From NCBI GenBank assembly GCA_033297205.1, contig MU859089.1, positions 62,001-126,000 on the forward strand: a DNA stretch of 64,000 nt. Direction: 5' to 3'. This document shows, piece after piece, positions 21,408-32,173 of the stretch. Position 1 is the first letter of the stretch. Every line of letters starts with the position of its first letter. The notes under the pieces were generated by a model. That model was not told the origin of the DNA. It worked only from the letters and a program-made list of their open reading frames with translations, and made no database searches. This DNA comes from Pseudoneurospora amorphoporcata (lineage: Eukaryota; Ascomycota; Sordariomycetes; Sordariales; Sordariaceae). Position numbers and translations under genes: made by a program.

Positions 21408-22444
21408 ATGTCCATCTTCGGGCAAGTCTCCACCTTTTGTTTACTCGCCTACCGACAGCATTGACGCATTGCTTACTGTAATCATTGACATATTCCCATG
21501 GTAGCCGCTCGACGTACTCCTCTGCCGGTTATGCTGCCTTTCGGCCCTCATATCCCTCGGTTCTTTATGACCGGGTGTTGAGATTTCATGGCATAGAGGC
21601 CCCTTCCTTCCCATCACCACCACCGTCTTTGTCGGCTGCTGGAACACTGCTGGATCTTGGCTGTGGACATGGCTTGGTGGCGCGCGCACTCGCTCCCTAT
21701 TTCAGCCGTGTTACCGCACTTGATCCTTCGGCCGGCATGGTCGAGCAGGCTCACAAGCTGAGCGCCGACAACTCCAAGATTACGGTCAAGCAGGGCGGGG
21801 CAGAGGACCTTTCTTTCCTCGCCGACAATGCCGTCGACTGCGTGGTTGCCGGTCAAGCGGCACATTGGTTCGACTACTCCAAGGTCTGGCCGGCACTTGC
21901 ACGGGTCGTGAAGCGCGGTGGAACATTGGCTTTCTGGGGTTACAAGGACCACATCATCGTTGGGCAACCGGAAACGACACCCATCTTTGACAAGTTCATC
22001 TACGGCGAGACGGAGCCGGTGCCGGGCGTGGAGAGCATGATGCGTTTTTGGGAGCAACCCGGCCGGAACATATTGCGGGAATCATACCAGGAGGTGGTCC
22101 TTCCCGAGACGGAGTGGGAACATATTGTCCGCATTGCTTGGGATCCCGATCGTGTAACGGGTGGCATTAGCGAGGCGCCGGAAGAGGCGACTTGGTTGCG
22201 TCGGAGACTCAAGTTGGGAGAGCTGGAGGGTTATCTTCGCACGTTGAGCGCGTTCAGTGGATGGAGAAGCGCCCATCCCGACATGAAGTCCAGGGCGGAT
22301 GGCGGAGATGGCGACATTGTTGACTGGATGTTTGACGAGGTTGTTGCTGCGGTACCGGAATGGAAAGCGGCGGGGGATCGATGGGCCGAAATCGAGGTTG
22401 ATGCTATCTGGGGAACCATTTTGTTGATGGCGAAGAGACGATGA
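21408..22444 (+). CDS. SAM-dependent class I methyltransferase (Crg1/trans-aconitate type)
   Basis: Cytosolic small-molecule methyltransferase of the Methyltransf_11 / Crg1-like group; the substrate is unknown. The main exon is 21505-22444. It has no ATG near its start, so I propose a 14-nt first exon 21408-21421 (ATG TCC ATC TTC GG) joined across a GC-AG intron (21422-21504). The product then begins MSIFGRSTYSSAGYAAFRPS, 317 residues, matching the family opening in which an aromatic/Ser-rich start leads into Y-A-x-x-RP-x-YP. Motif I is LLDLGCGHG (about residues 53-61), the post-I acid sits in VTALDPSAGMV, and AHWFDY follows the fourth strand. The body is secure, the first exon less so; an alternative is an upstream ATG that I did not find. 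Confidence 0.82.
21422..21504 (+). other. Proposed GC-AG intron in the methyltransferase gene
   Basis: 83 nt with donor GCAAGT, acceptor TAG ending at 21504 and a possible branch region GCTTACTG. It is the join nearest the open frame that supplies an ATG in frame. A GT donor 4 nt downstream gives the wrong phase. Confidence 0.55.
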
Positions 22445-23067
22445 TTATGGTGAGTCGAAGTCGCGGCAAACCCGTCGTCGTGTTCAAGGTACTATCTCGA
22501 GGTCCGTTTCTTTGTGGTTATTAGTCTTGCTCTCCCCTATAGGTAATAAATCAAGAATGAAGCAGAAACCTGCTTATCAACATAAGGCTGCCTCTCAAAA
22601 TGGCGGGGTTTTGGTAGGATATCAGGATAAGACGATATACCTAGTGGTGGCTGGCGTTGAATATCCAGGCAGTGTCATCGGCCCCCCTGCTTGACCAAGG
22701 TGTTGATGTCTCGATTGAGCTAGCATGGTGCTGTATCACGGGTTGTTTAGTGGTTACCCTGCCACCGCGACCGGGATGCAAGCGCAGACTGCGTAATGGC
22801 ACAGACCACCTAGTCAGCACCACCCAGCGCAACTCCCTGTCCACAGCTCATTTCGCGGCGGGAAGGAGAGCCCAAACAGGCGAGGCGAGGGGGAACAGCC
22901 TGGAAAATAAATCGCCCACTCCTTTTGCATCTGGCCTTGGTTCGCTTCTTGACCGTTCTTCTGAATAGCATCATCTTTTGCATCGAATCCATCAGCCAGC
23001 GATTTTGCACCGACTAGCCCTTGCAGCTTCTTTTGCGCATTCAATCGATTATCCCCCCTGAGACACA
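22445..23067. other. Intergenic: methyltransferase 3' flank, myosin light chain promoter
   Basis: The C/T-rich stretch before 23068 is likely promoter and 5' untranslated sequence of the myosin light chain gene. No further gene was recognised. Confidence 0.45.
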
Positions 23068-23527
23068 ATGGTAAGTGGAACCTGTCCCTGTTTATTCGCC
23101 GCGGGCACTGGGCTGGCACGCGGCGCGCCCCTCTTCATCCCTCCATCCCAACCCCGACGCATGGAAAGCATGCGAAAGCAAGAGCCAGGAACCCCGCGGT
23201 TGCCCACGACAACAAAGGCACAAGGTGCCACAACCTTGGAAGCCGCAGCGCTCTGCCATGAGTCGAAGCACTAAAATGTGCCTGGCTTGAGCGCTGAGCT
23301 GCAAGTTCCTGCTTCCCATTGGCATTCATCGAAACACCGAAGAAACGCCATCTTTTGCCAACTTTCGATCGCAAACGTTGCTCCCTTGCCGCTTGGTTCT
23401 TGCGCTTTGTTCTCGCAACCACTGTCCTTATCCTGATCGCAAGCCAGCGCTTTTGTACCTATCGCGATTCATTACAAACCCGGATTTTTGAAACGAGATT
23501 TGTTTGAGACAGCGCAACATAGGAATA
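23068..23527 (+). other. 5' leader of the myosin light chain gene with long intron
   Basis: CACAATG at 23068 is followed at once by a consensus donor GTAAGT (23071-23076), so an ATG sits as the last codon of a first exon. Two acceptors are possible: AG at 23511-23512, which joins ATG in frame with 23513 and adds five codons before Met-Ala-Ser-Asn; or AG at 23521-23522, which makes a two-codon upstream frame (ATG GAA TAA) whose stop overlaps the main ATG at 23528. Confidence 0.5.
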
Positions 23528-24130
23528 ATGGCATCTAACCAGTTCGACGGTCAGGCTTCTACCAACTACAAGGAGGCGTTCTCACTGTTCGACAAGCGCG
23601 GTAACGGCCGTGTCGCCCTCGACAGCTTGGGCGATCTTCTCCGCGCTTGCGGCCAGAACCCCACGCTCGCCGAGATCCGCGAGCTCGAGAAGAACGTCGG
23701 TGGTGACTGTGAGTGATACCCGAGTGCAACCCAATTTTTTGTCTACGAACAGTAGCTGACATATTCGCTTTTCCATCTGATAGTCGACTTCGAGACCTTC
23801 CAGCGCGTCCTCAACAGGCCAGGCGGCTTCCGTGACCCCGGCGAGCCCGAAGAGTACTGCCGCGGTTTCCAGGTGTTTGATAAGGACATGACGGGTTTCA
23901 TCGGCGTTGGTCAGCTCAAGTACATCTTGACAAACCTCGGCGAGAAGATGACGGATGAGGAGGTAGACGAGCTCCTCAAGGCCGTTGATACCAGCTCTGG
24001 CCAGGTGAACTATACCGGTATGTCAGGTCCAGCGTTTGCTTTCTCTTTTCCGCGCATGCTTGGGAGTTTCGAGACTAACAATATTTGTGTGATGCAAACA
24101 GAGCTCGTCCGGACTATCCTTGCCAACTAA
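23528..24130 (+). CDS. Essential myosin light chain (Cdc4-like EF-hand protein)
   Basis: EF-hand light chain of type II/V myosins, the counterpart of fission yeast Cdc4 (141 residues) that acts in the actomyosin ring at septation. Coding exons 23528-23708, 23784-24017 and 24102-24130 (introns 75 and 84 nt, GT-AG), 147 residues from Met-Ala-Ser-Asn-Gln-Phe. The two-lobed EF-hand pattern is clear (AFSLFDKRGNGRVALDSLGD; FQVFDKDMTGFIGVGQLKYI), but the loops lack several acidic calcium ligands, as usual in essential light chains. The closing NYTELVRTILAN is typical. If the upstream ATG at 23068 is spliced to 23513 the protein gains an N-terminal MRNIGI. Calmodulin itself is excluded by length and degenerate loops. 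Confidence 0.9.
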
Positions 24131-25657
24131 AAAATGAATCGAGATCGGCAAGAGGTGGTACGGAATCATGATGAGAGAAACTGGGTTTGGAGGTCAAACA
24201 TCACTGGGTATGGTTTAGGAGGAATCACGGGACAAATCCGTCCGAAGGAGACGGCGTCATATACCATCTATTACAGGGAAATTGCATGTGTTATAATCCA
24301 GGCAGGCGTCGGAGTCTTGATAAGATATGAATTTGGACATGTCATTTACCAGGATTTGAGAGGCTTTTGGCGTATGCCCTGATCACCTACGCTAGGATTC
24401 TTCCAATGTTCCGTCTATATTTCCCTTCCACGCCTTTTCTTTTGCGTGACACTATGGCTGACGATTACGGGGAACCGCTTCTGTTGGTTTTAAGTCGCCT
24501 GTCCAGAACTCGGTAGCACAGACCTCTTCATGCACCCATTTCAGCTTGACCCAAAGGGCTGGTTCTTTTGAATTGGTCTTAGGAGGTAACAAAAACCTCA
24601 AACACCACGAAGCATCATATTTATAGGTGACGAAGCCATGGAATCTTCCTGGTCACTGGCTCCTGGAAACAATCCCAAAACACACGTCCGTCTTCCTTCG
24701 AATCCGGGGTAAAGGGGCATGTGGGGATTGTGGTGCCCGTCTCCCGGCCCCCAGCCTAGGTACGGTCAGGAAGCAAGACTTGATACTTGTCAGCACCTTC
24801 GGATATATCAATCATCATGGTGATCGAAACCAAATACTACATCATCTCTGATCATGTATGTAATGTTCCTGCAGTAGACTGTATGTAAGTTACAATGTCC
24901 GGTCACGGAAGCCGAACGCCCTACGACAAGTGGACCTTTCCCAGCGGCTTCCATTGCATCGGTTTTGTCAATTGTGGAGCCCTGACCTCCGTTGACGGCC
25001 ATGGATCGTGCCTTCTTTTCTATCGGCAACTAACAACGGGTAAGAACCTTTTTCTATGACACCATTTTTGAGTCGTATTTGCAATTGCAAAAGCTGTGGC
25101 TTTCATTGACGCATCTCGCACTTTTCGGGGGGGTAAATCTTACAAAAATTCTGACAACTACCACGTTATCGCCTCTTTAGCTGTTTGACCACCAATCCGA
25201 TATCTACCAGCAATCATGACGACCTCGACGACCTCGACGAAGGATGACATTCAAACATGCAATCCGCGGACGACATCCATTTGCCCCCAACAACATCGGA
25301 ATTGATAATGGCCATTGAACGACTTTCGAACTTTACGCAAACGACAGACTATCATGACGAAGACGGGTATTTCTGGACTGATGGGACATGCTCCAACAAT
25401 GGCTTCGGACGGGTGATTCACGTCAGGGTGTAGAAGGAGGGTTGACGGGACTTGCACGGATCGGCCGCATTCGATATATGAACACGATGTTTCGCCCGCT
25501 CGCCGGCTTTGTTTCGCTCAAAATCGACAACACCAGGAAAGGAAAAGGAGGAACACGTTCAGCTATCGTCACCGCTCCTTACTCACAGAGTTAACCACCA
25601 CGGGAACCTTGTTCATACGATTTTTTCATCACACGACTCACCTGCACAGAAAACACC
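24131..25657. other. Intergenic between myosin light chain and M3 peptidase genes
   Basis: 1.5 kb with no recognised gene. It includes a 58-codon frame starting ATG at 25257 and ending TAG at 25431-25433, and an overlapping 29-codon frame from 25216 (MTTSTTSTKDD...). Both may be upstream reading frames in a peptidase leader. Confidence 0.4.
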
Positions 25658-28255
25658 ATGACCGGAGTGTACAACAATTCCCCGCAGCCACCAGGGCTTC
25701 GAAGTCATACGCCAGAAAGTGTCACTGCCGCCTTCGAAGCATGGGCCCATAAACATCGTGCTGCGCTAGATGCAATCGTAGCCAATGTCGACCTGAGTGA
25801 CCCAAAGACTGTCACATTTGAGAACGTCATGCGCCCTGAACTCGAGTTTGAGAATGAAAAGTACTCGCACAATCTGCGTTTCTATCAGCATGTTTCGGCG
25901 AACAGCGGTTTGCGGGACACCACTCGCAAAATGGAAAAACGGTACCTTGACATCTTGACGGACATGAATATGCGCGAGGACGTCTTCTGTGCGAGAGATG
26001 CCCTGTATCACCAATCTGGTCTCGCGACAAGCAGGAAGCAGGATCCCGCTCGATTCATCACCGAGGACATTGCAAAGAATGCAGGTTTTGAGGACGTTGA
26101 GAGTGCTGTCGCTCTGGAAGAGGAGTGGAAAGCAGCCATCAGCCGAGGGTTGGGCCTACCGTCCCAATCTCAGCGTGACCGATTCAAGCAAATCCAAAAG
26201 CGCCTGGAGATAATCAAGAGCGAGTTCAAGAACAGTCACGCTACTGATAATGGCTGCAACTGGTTTACCCGTGCAGAGTTGGACGGCATGGACAATGATG
26301 CTATTGACCAGTTGGCAAAGGGAACGGGCGAAAATGAAGGCAAGCACAAGGTCACGTTCGATCCCAGTCATTACGACATCTTCCTTAAGACAGTTAGGAA
26401 TCCGGAGGCTCGAAAGCGCATGTGGATTGCCATGGAGAACAAAGTACGCTACACCCCGTAAGTGCATGCTGATGGTCACAAAATCTACTGACAATGTTCC
26501 GTTAGTGCCCGGAAAACGTCCCGCTCTTCCAAGAAGCCATGCTTCTCCGAGACGAGGCCGCTCGTCTACTGGGTTACCCAGACCATGCCACGTTGAAGGT
26601 CGAAAGCCGAATGGCGAAGACACCCACGGCTGTCAACAACCTGTTGGATGACTTACGAAACCGTCTTGCACCCCTTGCCGCCAAAGAACTCAATCAGTTA
26701 CTGGAAGCCAAGAAGACGGACTGCGAGGCTCGAAACTTGCCATTTGATGGCGGTTTCTATTACTGGGATTGGGCTTTCTACGTCTCCCAAGTCTACAAGC
26801 AAGAACACGACCTCGACAACAAGAAGATTGCCGAATACTTTCCGATCGATTCCGCAATTACAGGCATGCTCCGCCTTTTCGGTGAGCTCTTTGGCATCGT
26901 TTTCGTTAGGTTATCTGCAGAGGATCTCGAGCGTATCTCTCCTACTCACGTTGCCGAAGATGTCATGTATCACACGGACACTATCATGTTTAGTGTCTGG
27001 AACGACGAATTCGAGGGTAATAACTTTCTGGGGTACCTTTACATTGACGCCCATCCACGCGAGGGCAAATACAGACACACAGCAAACTTTCAACTGGAAC
27101 TTGGACACCAGAAAGCGGACAACACTAGGTTTTACCCATCTTCGGCTCTTGTTTGCAACTTCCCTGCGCCAACCAAGGACAAACCGTCACTCCTCGACCA
27201 CGAACATGTTGTTGACCTATTTCATGAATTGGGACACGGAATCCACGGTCTGGTTTCACGCACTCGTTTCTCTCGTCATCACGGGACAGCAGGCAAGCGA
27301 GACTTTGTCGAAGCCCCTAGCCAGATGCTTGAACATTGGACCTGGAGGGCCGAGTACATCCAACGCATCAGCAAACACTACCAAACTGGCGAGCAGATGC
27401 CTGACGACATAGCCGAGCGGATTGCAGCAAGCAGGCATATCCTTAAGGCGTTGAGCAGCCTGTGGCAGTTGTCATTGGCGATTTTTGACATGGAGGTTCA
27501 TTCGCCCAAATCACGCACCGAGCTGGAAAACATGGATTTTACCAGGCGATACAACGAGTTGAGGAACGAGCTAACAGGGATGAAGGGGCGTGAGGCTCTT
27601 GGTGAACCCAGGTGAGCTCTTTTTTGTTAACATCATTCCATTATTTGTGTCTTCGCGCGTATCTAACGATTGTGGTGGTAGGACGCATGGTCATGGCAAC
27701 CTCCAGCATCTGTTTTCTGACTACGATGCAGGACTCTACAGTTATCACTGGTCTAGCACCTACTCCTACGACATGTTCTACTCTGCCTTTGCCAGAGATC
27801 CGATGGATAAATCTCAAGGTCACCGGTACAGACACATGGTTCTCGAAAAGGGCGCCTCACAAGATGAAATGTTCATACTTGAGGAGTTCCTGGGTCGCAA
27901 GCCAACCATCGACGCGTTGTTCAAGGAGCTGGGCCCGATTGAGTCTGTGGATACACCGTCGTTGAAGAAAAGTTCCTTCGCTGAACGAGGCCCCGTTATT
28001 GAGGAGGGCCCCTCGAGTGAGGAGCGTCCTACGGTCGAAGAAAGACCCATTCTTGAGGGAAGCCCCTCTGTCGGGGGAGATCTCACCGTCGATGGAGGCC
28101 CATCTAGTGAGGGTGGCCAGGTTGTCGGTGGTCGGGATATCGAGGCCGGCCCCTCTACTGAAGGCGGTCCCGTTGTTGAGCCCACTTCACCGCGGGAGAG
28201 GATCCGCTACAGAATGCGGCATATTGCAGCACACTTCAAGAGGAACAGGAAGTGA
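25658..28255 (+). CDS. Thimet-type oligopeptidase (peptidase family M3A)
   Basis: Zinc metallopeptidase of the Prd1/saccharolysin-thimet oligopeptidase family, which trims short peptides in the cytosol or the mitochondrial intermembrane space. Exons 25658-26443, 26506-27611, 27682-28255; 821 residues against about 710 in yeast Prd1. For intron 1 the donor GTACGC at 26444 was chosen because it is in phase and restores MENKCPENVPLF; the stronger-looking GTAAGT 14 nt later shifts the frame. The active site LFHELGHGIHG gives ligands His502 and His506 with catalytic Glu503; third ligand Glu531 (FVEAPSQMLEHW). The C-terminal YSYHWSSTYSYDMF loop is also present. After the catalytic fold the protein carries an unusual Gly/Glu/Pro-rich tail ending in a basic helix (RERIRYRMRHIAAHFKRNRK). 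Confidence 0.93.
27983..28192 (+). repeat. Degenerate 18-bp coding repeat in the M3 peptidase tail
   Basis: About eleven successive units of roughly six codons, pattern E-x-G-P-x-x: ERGPVI, EEGPSS, EERPTV, EERPIL, EGSPSV, GGDLTV, DGGPSS, EGGQVV, GGRDI, EAGPST, EGGPVV. One unit is five codons long. The period is held in DNA as well as protein. Confidence 0.8.
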
Positions 28256-29692
28256 TGAGAGTATCACAAGTATCACAACCGCGTTGCTGCAACAGTCTCT
28301 ATTCTACCATGCTTGCTAACATGTGCACTGCGAGCTAGAACACAGGAAGGAATCAATATCAAAAGACATTATCTGTCATCTCAACTCTTCCCATGCCAAT
28401 GCATGCCTTCTTCGTTCCCATCTCGATCCCCATTGTCGTCTCCGCCAAGTTGTTCATGACTCACGCGCTGGGACACCTGAGGGAACGGTCACCTGTTCAA
28501 CACCACGCAACTAAGCGCAAACGTTAACAACCAGCAGGCCTCGAGGCTGTTTCGGTTCTTCTTCCCGACCTTCTTTCTTCCCCTCGGAGCTTACTTCTCC
28601 ACCCGTTGATCCTTATGTCTGTTGTACTAAACCTTTCTTACGACCGACAAGCACTCGCCAAAGAAGCGTGAGATGTGAGACGTGTGATGAACAACGATGA
28701 GCATGTTTGAGGCTCCGAGACAATGAAGCTAGATAAACACACTAATGTAAGTTAAAAGCCAAGCCCGATCCGACTTAAACCATTCCGGGCAGGTAAATAA
28801 GGTAGGGTAAAGGGGAATTCCCCGACCACTCGGCGGCCAAGGCTGGGATGCGGCTGTGACAGCTAGGTATGTAACGACACGCCAACACCACACACCAAAC
28901 GGTCCATCAACGTTGGCACTTGACAGGTATTTGGCGGTCGGAGATGCGATGGATGGGATGGCCAGTCGATCGAAATCGAAAGGTGAGTGCATTTCGATAG
29001 GCGCCGCTTCGGTAGTTCTATACGACGTTGGCAGTTCTCGTTCTCGTCGCCGTCCACCGGAACGACATTTGTCTTGGCGATGATGATTTCGGACTCCGAC
29101 TGTCTGTCGGTCAAGCCGTGTTTCTCCGGCTAAATCCTAGGACCGGCTGTGTTATTGTCCCCACTTTTCCCGAGATAACGGGATGTGGGATGGATAGGTC
29201 TCAGGGACGGTGAGGATCTCTTGAGGTGAGCATCCGTCAAAGTCGCTCAAGATGGGACAAACCGGAGGGGAAGCAGACGGCAGTACCAATGCCAAGACAC
29301 CTACCGAACCGGGTCAATTGTTTACTCCAATCCTCCTTCCAGCCTCCAACCCCTTTTGCCCGCATCATCGTCCGGCATCAGTTAGCACCATCACCGTCAC
29401 CACCAATTGAAACCATTGGCCATTTCACCCCTGATTCAGTCACTCACCCGCCTTTTGCAATCTCCGAATCTCGTTGATCTCACAAGCGATCCCCGACAAC
29501 CCCAGACCCCAACTTTCTCCAACCTTCCGTCTCCAACTTAATGATGACAGCCACCGCTGTGCCGTCCTGGCCGTTCTCGGCCGTTTCACCTTCAGCGGCG
29601 AACCGGATAAATCGACTGTGCGCCCAATTCCAAATCGCCTGTGTGGAACCAGGCACATGTCACTTGCCAGCAGCCCAGATTAATGTTTAGTT

Positions 29693-30430
29693 AGCGGTTA
29701 GGGTTAGTTCCGGGGGTAGTTAGTGGTGACTCTGGTGGTGATGGCAGACGCGAAAGTGCGCGCAACGCTGATGCCAAGCCTGGAAGTTTGAGTGGTCTTG
29801 GCAGCGAATTTGTACTGTATGGCCCCACTCAGTCGTTTTGGAAGTGGAATGGTGGGGGTTTGGGAAAAGTGGGACCTTTTGTCAACATAGTACCTTACAC
29901 AGTCGATTTATTCAACTGGGCTCCCACCCACCCGATTTTAACCTTTAACAGCCAACCTTGTGTTCCTTGAACTGACTTATGACAAGGCAATGCTATGCTT
30001 CTAACATGCGCTTTTTGCATCTCCCAGGCCCTCGGCGCAGGTTGCAGCTTTTCTCTGACTCGTTCTCGGTCTGCATACCATTGGTACAATCATCATCGAG
30101 GCCTACCATACCGTAACATTATCAAACCATATCACACACTATCAGGATATGTCATAACCTCTATACCTTATCAATACACTTCATACGGCGGAATTGCAGG
30201 GTGTACGTATTGCCTTTGTTAAACTGGCTTCACGAAATATCCCATCGGACCAAAACAAGTGTTCGGGGAGGCCAGGCAAGTTGGCCTCGGCCCTTCCGTG
30301 GTGGATGCACTAACATAAAAAGTATGAAATTCTGTTAGGACTAAACAATTCTTTTGCGGGTGAAAGGCGCACTTTCGGGCCGTGCGCTATGATTTGGTCC
30401 GCCCGCGAAAATCACTAACACCCTAACCGC
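29693..30430. mobile_element. Possible relic of a terminal-inverted-repeat element
   Basis: Two collinear inverted matches face each other: GCGGTTAGGG (29693-29702) against its complement at 30421-30430, and CGAAAGTGCGC (29750-29760) against its complement at 30367-30377, with TTAGTG shared between them at both ends. Spacing within each arm is similar (57 and 53 nt). The interior has no coding support. No target duplication was identified. Confidence 0.35.
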
Positions 30431-30507
30431 CCTTTTTTAGCCTAAGCTACGATTAACATATAGAGGATGGGCAAAACAGGTTTGACTCCTGTCACTTGCC
30501 TGCAAAA

Positions 30508-30579
30508 CCCCAAACTGCCAAGTCCAAGTTCCCGCAAGACCCCAGGACCCCCAAACCGCCAAGTTCCAAGACTCGCAGG
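30508..30579. repeat. Imperfect 33-bp direct repeat
   Basis: CCCCAAACTGCCAAGTCCAA (30508) recurs as CCCCAAACCGCCAAGTTCCA (30548), followed in both copies by a related CGCA(A/G)G end. Copies are 40 bp apart and differ mainly by C/T changes. Confidence 0.6.
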
Positions 30580-32173
30580 CAACGCAGATCATCATGACTG
30601 CCCGGTGAAAGCAGAAGCGCCAACTTGAAGTTTATGTCATATGTACGGACCTTCGCCGCATTTACCACATCGCCTTTCGTAACTCCGTCTGGTCGGCCAT
30701 GTCGGTCTTGACCGTTTTATCTCAATGTTAGGCAATGGTATCCTTAAACATTGTGAGTCCTTTTTAGCCGCTAGCGACAGTGATCATCACCTAAAACATC
30801 ACGAGAGTTGTCACAACCCCGCTCGAGCATTAATGTACAATCCAGCCCTGGAAAGTTCGTTGGTGTGGTACTTAGAGCCAGCACTTTGCTCCTTCAAGTT
30901 GGCCAAGTAGGATTTGACGGTGGGTCAACATCACGAGTGGTGCTCAGGGTGGTATAAGGAAGTGGGGCAAAGATAGAAGTGGTCGTTGTAAGTGAGTTCG
31001 TAGCGTTCCTCTCCACCTTCACAGTGAAATAGCCTCCTAAGCCAATCAATTTCCCTGTTTCCCTCCCATGCTAAGTACCACGCCAACAAACTTTCCATCA
31101 TGTAAAATTGTAAAACAGCTCGGTTTAGGATAACAGTACCCGTAGACGGTCTGGGCCGCCTGGAAAAGGACACCCGGAGCACAGCCCGAAACACAAGACC
31201 GCTTTTCCCCGGATTTACAAAACCCACTACACTACCTATACTCTTGGTATGCCCGCAGATCTGTCTAGAACGTCAACAAAGTAACTTGTATTGTAGTAAC
31301 GATGACACAAGTTTTGGTGTTTGAGAGACGTGGCCGTCAAGTCGAGATTTCATCTTGCTTACTTGGCTGGCTGGCTGCCGGGGTGAGATCCGGTGGAGGG
31401 TTTGGTAGCCCCAGGATTGTTGAGAAAAAGCCCCACCCAGCACGAGAATCCTTCACAAACTCGAGATATCTGACGCGTGGCAAAAAAAAGAGAAGGCTTG
31501 GAAGTTGGAGGTAGAATCAGAAGCACAACGGCGAAGCAACACAACGAGATTGTGATTGTGATTTTTTTAAACGTGTTTTTCTTGGTTTTGTCTAAGGTAT
31601 GTTCAACGAACATCCCTCTACGAGTATAGGTAGTATCTGTCATTATTCATCACTTGGTAATCCGCACATTGATAATGGTCGGTAAACATGTTTCCATCGT
31701 TAGGTAGGTTACCTGTCCGTCCATCCCATCGCATTGGATCGTCCATCCATCCATTATCCATCCCGTCCTGTCTTCGCGTCGTTCGTGTAGTTGCCATGAC
31801 CCATGACCTTCCCATATAATACATGCATGCATAAAACGTATAAAAAAGGTGATCCGGGTATCCAAACCACCAAAAACAAAACCTAGGAAGAGCAGTTCCC
31901 AGTGCAGCAGCGCATCGCCTAAAAAGAAACACCCAGAGCACGACCACACGCAACGGTCTGAACTCCGCGCTGGCTTGCTTGGTGCGAAATCCCGAAACTC
32001 CGACTCATGATCAACAGGAAAAAAAATAAAGATACTCAAACATTTCCTCAGACCTGTCGGCCTGAGGGGGTATATAAAAGGGGCATCGCGTGCGAGGACA
32101 AAGCTCCACCACAGGCCGATATTAATTATGCAAAACATCCAAGAATCGGATCATAAGTGCGCACCGGGCTGGA

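Larger units (their letters stand above)
28256..32173. other. Gene-poor region with repeat remnants
   Basis: 3.9 kb without a recognisable gene. The right part should hold the 3' untranslated region of mtr. It contains the inverted-repeat pair at 29693-30430 and a small direct repeat (30508-30540 and 30548-30579). Confidence 0.45.

Noticed and set aside
30279..30498. tRNA-like ends: GGCAAGT at 30279 and a T-arm-like ACAGG-TTTGACT-CCTGT followed by ACTTGCC near 30476-30498
   Set aside because: The ends could pair, but 200 nt between them show no D or anticodon arm and the T loop lacks the invariant C. Probably chance.
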